From Hyposmocoma kahamanoa (lineage: Eukaryota; Arthropoda; Insecta; Lepidoptera; Cosmopterigidae), in NCBI RefSeq assembly GCF_003589595.1, contig NW_020654229.1:7712210-7776209 (forward strand): DNA of 64,000 nucleotides, written 5' to 3'. The notes below the pieces were generated by a model. The model saw nothing but the letters and a program-made list of their open reading frames with translations. It was not told the origin of the DNA and ran no database searches. This document shows, piece by piece, positions 44,701 to 56,700 of the stretch. A program made the position numbers and the translations under genes. The first letter of the stretch is position 1. Every line of letters begins with the position of its first letter.

Positions 44701-47700
44701 NNNNNNNNNNNNNNNNNNNNNNNNNNNNNNNNNNNNNNNNNNACATACATACTTTATGTACGCCACCTAGTTTGTTATTATAAATATTTTTTGTTGTTGT
44801 TTAACTTGCATAATGTTTCAGTTATTCTTCTTGTTTAAGTTACTAGCAGTAGAGCTCCTTGTGAAAGAGTTCGTCCAGGGAAGTACTGCCACGTTACCTA
44901 TTTCTGCCGCCAAGCAGTAATGTCAGCATTACTGTGTTACGGCTTTGAAGGGTAAGGGTGCTGGTGAAATTACAGGCACATGGGACTTGTCAACTTATGT
45001 CTCAGGGTGATGGGCGAAAGCTCTGGAAGGAACTGCAATTGTTATGGACAGACATGTAGCTTCCCATCAAGAGCACGACTTGTTCGTCCCGTCTCTTGAT
45101 ATTATAAAAAAAAACTTCTGTTTTCTTTTACATTATTATTATTAATTTTTTTCTCCGATTACAATGTAATACAATAAACCTTGTTGTCATTCTTTTTTTG
45201 TAGTAAGGTAGTTAATTAAGACAGGGAGGAACACTGTGACTCTGATGTCACAGGTTATCCTACTTTGAGAGTCAGAGTAGTCTTGTAATGTTGTAATCAC
45301 CTTATCCTAGATTTAATTGGGAACTAACGTTTGGAAATAATAATTGTTTCTTTATTGTAACTACCGAAATTAAATGTTAGTTAAAATTGCAAGTCTCCGT
45401 TTAATGTTCCAACCCCGTAGTCATGTTAAGAATCTATTAGGACCAGAGTTCCCGGTAACAGTCAACTTACCCCCGTCTTCTTGTCTTTGATCTCAACTCT
45501 GCCATCCCAATATCCCTCTACAGCGGCGATGATGTCCTTGCCTTTCTTAATGCGCCCCGATATCGCGTTCGTTTGATCAGAACTGCCAAGGAATGACTGA
45601 AAGAGAATATTACATTGTTATAAGATCACCGTTCCATATAATTAATGTTCTATAATGTTCCATTTAAGTGTGTAACTCGATAACTTTTGTTTTCAATTAA
45701 TTAGTATATGGTTTTGATTATTTCTTTGTACACTTATTGGCTGGCGTTTTGACCAATGAAACCGCCGAACACCAGCCAAATCCGAATTGGATGCAGTGCA
45801 GCTTATGAAGGGGAAAAGGAGATGTAAGAGGATTTTAGAGGCAAAGTTAGTGTAGTTAATCGGTTAATCGTTGAATGAAGATAAAATTGGAACATTTCAT
45901 TTTGTTAAAGAATTTCTATAACATGTAGGTAAAAGAATTAATTTGTAATATTAGGTGATTGTTAAGTGTTTCCGAATATAAAAGTTTACCAAGAAATCAC
46001 GTGTTTTAAGTTATACTCCAACCCCAGCAGCATGTTGCAGCGATAAAGCTATTATTTCCACATTTAGCTGTCAAATTCTAGTGATAAAACCGCCATTTTA
46101 AAATTATATCACAATAGCTAACATAGCGAGCACCGTACCAACATATTTTTGTCGCATCGCAAGCGCCTCGAACAATGGCTCCAAAAGGATGTCGCAGTGC
46201 CAAACGTGATCGCTAGGTCACAGCTGATTTTAAAACATTTTTACAGTATTGCACAGTAGTTTTATTAACGTTAAAGCTGAGCGCGACAAACGAGATAAAA
46301 AGAAATAATAAAAACCAATATATATATATAACATATATAAATTATTGAGAGTGGTGAGGAGACCATTTTTAATACACGAGAGTAATTAGAAACACGTAAA
46401 TAATAACTAATATAAAAATGTATAAATACTGAAACTACGCAATTTGATATAGTCATTTTTTTTCCTCAAAATGTATAACAATAGTTCATTACCAAATAAA
46501 CAAAAGAACGAATGACTCCAGTGCCATCTTACCGATTCAGTATTAGCAACAAAAAAATAATTTCATAATGGCAACATAGCTTTATCAACTGAAATAAATA
46601 TGTCACGGGGAGGTTTATCACACATTGCATGTGATATACTGCCATGCGATACAATTTTTATATCTGTAAAACTACATAACACAATACACAATACTCATCC
46701 CAAAATGGTCTATATAACTTAAATATTAATTTTCATAGTTATCGAGGTGAAGTTTAACATAACAATAAGGAAATGAAGGTGACTTGTAATTTATATCTTA
46801 ATTAAAAATAACTCACCCTTAATTTGAACTCTACGTCAGCATGATAACCTGTTTCTTGGCAGATAACTTGAATCTGAAAACATAAAAGCGTGTGTTTTTT
46901 ATAACTATAGTACAGAATAGGGTTTGCATTAATTTTATTTTTTATTTATTTAGACATTTATTTCAGGTCACATGACCCATAAATATATACCATAAGGACT
47001 AACATACATACAACATAATACGACAATAAACTAAACAACTAATCTACACGTATTGCACTTGTCGGCGATGTGTGGCGCAATCTAGTGTCAGGTAACCGGC
47101 CGCGGAATCGCCGAAATATGACACCCTTCATTTCCTATGTGAAAAACCTAAGAGCTCGATAAGATAGTGACTTACCTTTCCACCCAACTCCATACTCAAG
47201 GTGCCTATAACAATGCCTTTGCAGTGTGCATATGGTGCTGTTGTAAAGTATGTCTCTCCCCAGTTTAGGAGATGCACCCTGGCCCCGCCTTCGAGAATTG
47301 CTGAAGTCGAATTTCCTGTGATAAAAGTGTATTCATTATTTATTTCTAATATACTAAGCTAGACAATTTAAATGTACAAAGATTTTTTGACAATTTCATA
47401 CTGTTTTAAGCAGTATATTCGTGAGAGTTTAAGGCTACTAATAATTTTTAAGTTTTATTGAACGTGACTCAAAAACAGGAGGAGGTTCTCAATTCGACTC
47501 TGTGTTATTTTATATCTTCGGGATTTGTGAACCGATATTGATGATTTTTTTTTTGTTGCAAATAGGATACCTCAGTAGTGGTCCCATTTAAATAAAAAAA
47601 AAAACTAGGGGATATATGAATTTTGATGTCGGTTTTTTTAGTAGCCTGTATTGAAATTATCGTGAAATTAGTCCACTAGTTGTCAGAATTATTAATTAAT

Positions 47701-50700
47701 AGAAAGATCGAACATGTAGAAAAAATACTTCAATCCGGCTGGACTCGAACCAACGTCTTCTATGCCAACTAAGCTGCAGAACGAACAAGCGGACCTTATG
47801 AATTTTTCTACATGCTTGTAGTGGATCTTTGCTTTTGTTTTTAACACTTTATTTTTCAATGCTTGTGCTGCTATTTAGCGGTTAATACCTGAACGACGAC
47901 GAATTCGAGATGTTTACTTAGATCTCCAAAAAAGAAGCGACGGTACAAGGTTTATTTTCGTTTAATGTAACAAAAAAAAAAACATTGCGATAAACAGAAA
48001 ATTTAAAATTTATTAAAATTAAATAAAATAAGACTTAATGATGATACGAATCCAAATCCAAAGTAACGAAATAACGCATTTTTCCAAGATTTTCAAGGTT
48101 TAACGTGAGATAATTGGTACAACCATAACGTACACAGCAAAATGGCGGACTGAGCTCAAGTTTGCGGAACTCGCGTACTGTTGGCACACGTGCCATACAA
48201 ACTAACCATTCCACTGTATATTTTGTTCTGTGTGGTTGCTTGTGTTTGAGTTCAGCTTATATTGGATTCTATGAAAATGCTTATCGATGAAATATAACTT
48301 GGAAACAAACTCACCATAGAATTTCGACCTAGCGAGCAAACTGCCTTCTATGATGTATCCTTCTTTCCTATTGGACACATAAAACGCGGACATTGGTGGA
48401 TGGTGGGAAACCTGTAATTAAAAAAACTGTCTTATACAAGGTGTTGATTTGCATTCTCTCCATATTTACAGAGGTCATTCTATATCCGAAACTGAACCCA
48501 AATGACTAAAAATAAATCGAAAAAAAAAAATTCGTAAATTCCTATTTTTTATTTGATTGCGGTAAACAAATTTGATCCAAAGGTCATTGATTTGCACGGC
48601 ATCGGCACTTGCAAACATTTTGAACAATGAGCTTAAATGCGCAGAAAGAAACGCATTTTAGATCCATTTGGTGGTGGGGGCGGGTAGCGACAGGCGGGGT
48701 AGTGTCGTTTCAAGCGCGCAATTGGTAGATCAGTCGAACTTGCTTCCCCTACTGACTGCGTCTACGTCACGCTGACATCCCGCATAGATACATTCTATTC
48801 TAGTCTGTCACGAAATGACATGTGGTTTAGTATGTAAGCAAGAGCTAGTAGTACAAGTGCGTGTCTATTCTTATGGCATGATGTAAAACGTTTAGTTTAC
48901 GCGGAGGATACGAGTGTCGAAGTTTCTGCTTTCAAAGTTGAGGAGTATAATGTTGAATCGAAACCCACGTGCGAATCTCTGCATAGTTGGTGGTGGCTCC
49001 GGTACGGAACCAGCCACCAGCTGTGAAGCTAGATACTTCTAGCAATACTTTCATGTAACCTAGAATTGGTAAGTACCAAATCTAAGTAACAAAAAACTTT
49101 TTCAGTCAACTTTTCTAATTAATGTAAATAAATAAGAAATCATAACAACACTGGTATAGTCAAGAGCACGTCAAGCTTGACATTTTGCACTTTGGACCGT
49201 TCTTACCGTAAGCGGCAGTTGGATTTAAATCTTCAGTGTCAAACTTCACGCGCCCTGTACATAATTATAATTTTAAAAAATAGGTAAAGAAGCGATCGAG
49301 AAAAATTACGTATCTCTAGCTCGGTGAACCGGGTGGCGGGGTCACTGCCCTTGCGTGATGCATACGACTTCAAGACAATTTTGAAAAACTTTACTAGATA
49401 CAATTAGCCAGAATATTGTGGCCATGATGAAGTCTCAACAAAAATTTTAAAACAATGCAAGAACGGATTCGCACCTGTTTTGACATATTTAATAAATCTA
49501 TGCTTTGAAAGTGGCATGTTTCGTGATCTATTAAAGCTATCAATAGTGAAACCGATCTATAAGAAGGGCGATAAATCTGAGCTATCCAACTACCGCCCGA
49601 TTACTCTTATCCCGATTTTACCCAAAATTTTCGAAAAATGCATGTATATTCGAAAAATGAACTACTGCACAAAATTTAACATTACTAAACCAGAACAATT
49701 CGGCTTCCAAAAGGGAAAATCGACTGCTGAGGCTGTTTTCAATATTGTAGATATAGTGATTTAAGCTCTTGACACAAAAAGCACAGCACAGTATTGTTTC
49801 TGGACATGTCTCAAGCTTTCGATTCCGTAGCACATGATAGATTGCATTGAATTGGTTTAGGTCATACCTACATGACAGACAGCAATGGGTGGAGTTAAAC
49901 TACCTAGATAAAAAAAATATGTTGACACACATGCTGTTCGCATTATGACTTGAATAGATTTGGTGTTCCTCAGGGAAGTATATTAGGCCCTTTATTATTT
50001 TTGCTATATATTAATGACCTGCTGCCATTAATAACTAAGCACAAATGTATCATGTTTGCAGATGACATTGCGATAGTCATAAATTCAATTGATAACGACG
50101 TCAATCACTATGAAACTGAAATTAATGACACACTAAAATCCGTGGTAGATTGGTTGCATGTAAACAGTCTACACGTTAATTTGGAAAAAACGAAATATGT
50201 TCAATTCGCTGTAACAGGATGTACACCAATCAATATAAACATTAACTATGATGGAAAGATTTTACAAAAGCTAGAGACAGTTTCATTTTTGGGTATATTA
50301 ATAGATAAAAATCTTAGTTTTACCAACCATGTTGACAGCGTCTGTAGCAAAATGAACAGATTTGTATACGTCCTTCGTAGGTTAAGACAAATTACTTCTA
50401 AAAAAATTTGTTTATTCGCTTACCACGGCTACATCGCGTCGGTTCTGCGTTATGGATTAATCATATGGGGTAATGGAACTTATGTCGAACGAGCATTTAT
50501 AACTCAAAAAAGATGTATACGAGCAATGTGCGGCATCAGCCCACGGGAATCTTGCAAGCTGCTGTCCGAGAATTTAAATATTTTGACTTTACCTTCCATG
50601 TATATTTATGAAGTTTGTAAATTTGTCAAACAGCATCTAAAATTATTTAAAAAATCAATAAAAAATAATCCACGCGCAAAAAGAAACCCAGACAGACTTG

Positions 50701-53700
50701 TTGTTGAAAATATATCTAAAACTACACTCTACTTAAAAAGTTCATATTACACGTGCATAAAAATTTATAATAGACTACCAATTAAAATAAAAAATCTGAC
50801 ATTTAAAAGAATGGCAACTGAACTGTATAAGTACCTAATTAAAAATGAATATTATAATGTAAATGACTACTTAGAAGATAACATTTAATTTTGCATGCTT
50901 TTGTATAATGCCTGAATAGATGAACTCAAATGTAATAACTACCATCCTGTAATAACCTATTCAATGCAAGTAAACCTTAATTTATTTTTTTTCTTTTAAT
51001 ATTTTTTTTATTATTTTTGGATAATTTCGCATTATTTCTATAATTAATTTCTTAAATATGGCGAGAACGGAAATCAACACGCTGTGTTAGCCTATGGCTG
51101 TCTCACTACCGGGCACGGGTAGTTTTGTTGGAGAGAATTACGACGACCTCGTTGGTCCAATGGTTTGTGTTGTGGAGATTGGACGCGGAGGTCCTAGTTT
51201 GGATTCCAAGACCAATTTGGGAAATTGAAATTAACTTTTCCAAATACAATAAATAATGTATATGATATCAAATGTCGGGTGGCAAGCGACACGCTTATCT
51301 ATGATAGTTGCAGTGCCACCAAAAGTTTTAAATCGTAAAGATTTGGCACTGCCACTGCGCCCGTCACCCTGAAACATAAGATGACAAGCCTCATGTGCCT
51401 ATAATTTCGCATCACGTAATTTGTCCATCGCGTAGATCCATCAGTAGCGTGTGGAATACACATGACCTTACAGAGATTGATTAACTTTTAAGCACTACAC
51501 TATGGTAGCAGTAGAACTTCTTGTGAAAAAGTTCGTCAAGTACTGCTACTACACTTATTTCTGCTTCCAAACAGTAATTATTAAGATACAAAAAGTTGTC
51601 AAGTCCTATGTGCCTCACATAGGACTTGACAACTTTTTGTATCAGGTTGACAAATGCTATGGCAGTGCCTCAAGTGCGCTTTTTACCTCCATTTCACCTG
51701 ATGGAAAGTGACTATGAGGTCGACGATGGAGCATGCACACCTAGATAATGTCAATTTACTCTTGCCTTGAAAAGGCCCAAATTATACCGTTCAGGGAACA
51801 AGTAGGAAGGGAATTCCGTGCCAAAGCCTTTCGCCATATAAATGTGAATCCTTGGAATTTCTACAACATACGGGCCTACGTCTGGTTCCCCGATGTTGGA
51901 AAAGGGAAGGCGGAATTAAATTGTGCAATTCCCTTGCACACTCTCCGTGACATACCTTGTAGGTCTGTCGATGTAAACCTCTGTGGGGTACTGCAACTGT
52001 TATGAATAAGTGTATCGCTTGCCACCAGCCGCACGTCTTGTTTACATATCCTGTGCGGTATTGTGTTCTCACAACAGTTGGACCCTCAACTTTGATTGAA
52101 GATTACCTAATCTTTGTATTAAATATTCCGGAAACATCGAGAACTTCCTAAAATCATCGAGCGTATACTTCTTACCTGCTCAGCAATGTAATAAGTGTAG
52201 TTATCAGTAGACTTGTGTTTCCAACGGCAGCGGAACGATTCTCCCAGGACAGGGTTGTATGGTTTCTTAAGGCCTTTGGGCTTACGATAGAGCCCTGAGA
52301 GGTACCATCGCAACACGCATTTGAAACGAAGATAGGGGTCTTCTAGAGTTTGGGCTCTGAGAAAGAAAGAATTAATTGGAAAGTTCATCATGTCGGTAAT
52401 CAGATTTAAACAAATACACCGGACAGTATATAAGTTGAAAGTGTGGACCAAGAATAGTACCTAGTGGAACACCCATCGTTATTACCGACACTGTATAGGT
52501 TTTAGCAGTTAATCTAATCTAAAAGCGACATTACCGCTCTAAAAACTGATAACACATCAACAATTAAACGATTCACATAAATCATAATTCAAAAAATATC
52601 TTGGTCAACTCTGTCAAAAGCTTTTGCAAATTCATAAAACAGATAAAACAATTGTGTTTTATTCACGACTGTTTTATCGTTAGTAAAAATCAGTGTATGT
52701 AAAAAGTGTGATACTTACTGAGTCAACATATCCGCATGGTAGTAATTATCAGATAGTTTGTCGAGAAAAGATCGGGGCTCTAGAATAAAAGTAGGCAGAA
52801 CGACTTTGCTCAGGTCCATGCCTGGCCTTACTTGCTTAAGCAGGAACCATAGGAGTGACTTGTTTTCTTCCGCAACTTCTTCTACTAGTTCTCCGGCCTG
52901 TGAAATCAATACATATTCTATTGCTTTAAAAACATTTTGTTATTGGTGAAGCTTTAAAACCTAACTGCTACAACTGCTAAAACCTATACAGTTTCAGTCC
53001 GCTCCTCGATCTCCTCACTCCCGTCATAACTAAAATCCTTAATAAATCTGTCTCTACCTGTGTTTTCCCCTCTGCCTGGAAAGACGCTTATGTCATTCCA
53101 TTACCAAAAAAAACCAAACCAAACTTCCCTTCAGACTACCGTCCTATTTCAATTCTTCCTTTCCTGTCGAAAGTCCTAGAAAAGCTTGTTCACTGTCAGT
53201 TGACTAATTTCGTAAACAGGAACAACCTTTTCAATCCTCTCCAGTCTGGTTTCCGCATTGGTCATAGTACGACTACTGCACTCACGAAAATCACTGATGA
53301 CATCCGTTTGGGTATGGAAAATCAACAATTGACTGTGCTGACACTCCTTGACTTCAGTAATGCCTTCAATTGTGTTGACTTTGACCTATTATTGGAGGCA
53401 TTGCGTATTCTTAACATATCTCCAGCAGTTATTGATTGGTTTCGAAGCTACCTCTGTGGACGTCGGCAGTGTGTACGCAATGAGAATTCTTTCTCTACGT
53501 GGTGCGATATTTCCGCCGGTGTCCCGCAGGGTGGCGTCCTTTCTCCTCTCTTATTTTCTTTGTTTATTAACTCTATCACACAATCCCTCACTTCTTCTTA
53601 TCATCTTTATGCTGATGACCTCCAGATTTACACCCAGTCGTCTATTCAAGACTTACCACGTGCCATTAGTACTACCAATGTGGACCTTGAATCCATTCGT

Positions 53701-56700
53701 CAATGGAGTCAGTCCTTTGGCCTTAAAGTTAATCCATCCAAAACACAATCGATTATTATAGGTAGCACTTGGTTCAATTCTCGTCTAAATCTAGCCTCCT
53801 TACCCCCTGTGGTTTTCGATGGTGTCTGTATTCCTTATTTGGATACAGTCAGGAATTTGGGGGTAATTTTTGATAAATGTCTGACTTGGAAGCCGCAAGT
53901 TGCTGAGGTTAGCAGGAAGGTGTTTGGTGCGCATTTCTCTCTGAGAAGGCTTAAAAACTTTTTGCCGACTAAAACCAAAATTACTCTGGCCCAGAGCATT
54001 CTCCACCCGATACTGGACTATGCAGATGTTTGCTACCCAGATTTGTCAGTAACTCTGCTCAATAAATTGGAACGGCTCCAAAATATGTGTGTTAGGTTCA
54101 TCTTCGGACTACGTAAATTTGACCATGTCTCCCAATTTCGCGCACAAATTAAATGGCTGCCCATCCATCGGCGTAGAGATCTTCATATTCTTTCACTTCT
54201 CTATTCAATTCTGTTCTATCCCTTTACGCCTTCTTATCTTAAAGATCGCTTTACTTTCCACTCTTCTACACTCTGTCGTCCCCTTCGCTCCTCTGATACT
54301 CTCTTACTTAACTTGCCCTCTCATACCTCTAACTTTTATTCCAACTCTTTTACCGTTTCTGCGATCAGATTGTGGAATTCTCTCCCTGAATCGATTCGAC
54401 GATCCCCTTCTCTTGATTCCTTCAAACAACGTGTCAAGGATCACTTCCTCAACTCCTAAATTTCGTCTGTTCTCTACTATCCTTTCATTTATTTCCTACA
54501 TTTGTACTTCATTTTTCTTTTTCTATTAAAAGTATATAAGCATTTAATATTATTGTGTATTTATTGTTATGTATGTATTAATAATATTATTGTTATTTGT
54601 ATGTATATGTATATTAATCTATGGATATGTATATATTTTTATTATTACTTATTATGTAGAGTACTTATGATGATATTCTTTGGTTGCACCCCTTTTGCAT
54701 ATCCGAAATGTCTATCCTAAGGTTGCCTGGAAGAAATTGCTACATAGCAATAAGGCCGCCTGTTGCACATTGACTTACTACTACTATTATACTTAAGCTT
54801 TTGTATTGTATTTTAATTGTAATTTTATGTGCAATAAAGAATATTTCATTCATTCATTCATTCATTCATTCTTTATTATTGTTGTATCCAGCACGGGAGA
54901 TGTCACAATTAACGACGGATATTGATAGGACATTGACGTCGCTTTATTTACAGATAAGCATATCGATTAAGTGAAGGTACTAAAGGCTACTATCGATGCC
55001 AGAACATCATCAACATCTTACAGCCAAATCTTTCTGGCTAAATCCGTCGCCGACTGATCGTGTGTTTTTCTATCATTCTGAATTTGACGCTTAAATTATT
55101 TCAGTTATTTTGTAACAAGCATATACGTATTTACTTACGGCGCCGGTCTCTCTGTCAGGGTCCTCAATGTACAAACTCTCGAGCCTTTCAATAATCGCTG
55201 CCTTACGTCCTTTAGGCCGCTCCGTCTCTTTGGTCACTCTATCTTCATCGGCGGCATGGTCGGCCATGCCTCCTTGTGAAACTTCGCTGTCAGTATCTGA
55301 TGCTGCACCTGCTAACTCTAGAGGGAGGAGAGGGGGATAAGGTATGTGATTGATAGCTTTGGTTACATCTAGCATAATACTTTTAGCATACTTGTACTTT
55401 ATCAAAAAGTATATTATTTAATGTTCGAATCAACTAATCTCAAGTTGATTATATCCAGTTTGATCTTGTGACATAGTTAAGACAATTAACAAGCTAAAGA
55501 CAGCCTAGTGGCATTGACATTCTTGCGACTCAGTATAGTCGTTTAAACTATTAATGTCACGAGACGGTCTTTCACTTTCCCTGGATAGCCAGTTGCTGTG
55601 CTAAATTCTAGCATAAAAAAGAATCAATTTTAGCCATTATAATTATTTAATAACAAAAAGATATTTAAACGCTACAAGTAACAAGATTTTTTAGTGCTGA
55701 GCAAAGTTGATTCTTATTAATTGGGGGTCAACGTGCACTTTTGCAGTTTGTACTTCTCATTAGCTTAAACACACGATTCAAAACTGTCTATTAACTTTAG
55801 CTACTAATTCTGCAGTTCGAAATTTGAGCTTCAAGTTTTTCCAAATCAAATTTATGAAATATCCCCTTCGGAGAATCTAAATTACTGTCTTTTAAACTAG
55901 TTGATTGCGTTATTCCGATACCTATTCACACTAACTGTCAGGATTTTCGCTGTGCAGTCGATCCAATTCTTATACGCATACGCATTTTGATGAACAATAA
56001 AATAGACACCAATTTGCACGAGAAATATAAAATAAAGACACAGGCACAGGACGTCATAAAATATTGGTAATAGAGCCACATAGAGCGGTTAAAATTATTA
56101 TTTTCATGTGATCTTGTTTAGCACGTAAGAACATCAGTTATATTGCATGTATTATAGTTACAGGTTTAGCGTTGGTAAACGCTAAGTGGTCATAAGCCCT
56201 TCCCACATCGTTTGCAAATCTTGTGATTAATCACATAGTAAGTGGTTTAGAGTTCAAGTTATTTACGATTCCACCTGGAAGATCATTTTACTTTCTGTCC
56301 TCCTGGACATTTATTTATTTATTTTATTTAGATACACCATAGGCACATACATAGAGAAACTTCACTGTTATAACATATAATTTCTTATACGGTATGTTGT
56401 ACCATTACGGGCATGTACAGCATTTACGAAAAAAAGCCTTAATTTAAAAAGAAAATAGGAACAAAATACTGTATAGAAACAAAAAAGAACAAATACTACT
56501 ATCTAAAAAATTATTAAACAATATAAAACAAAACCCCTGAGACGTGGCGTCTTAGGAGTTTAAAGCAGTTGTGACGTTCCGTTTGAACTTATATAATGAG
56601 TCGTGGAAGATGTCAATCTCGTCTATATTAACGTCATTCAAAAATCTCATGCTACGGTAAAGTGGAGAAAAATGCATTAGTACTAGATACAGGAACCGAA

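Noticed and set aside
44227..44838. Several 140-180-codon open frames on both strands
   Set aside because: They consist almost entirely of the 400-base N gap; no real codons support them.
54840..54875. Independent ATTC microsatellite
   Set aside because: It lies directly at the 3' end of the LINE and is the family's usual terminal repeat.
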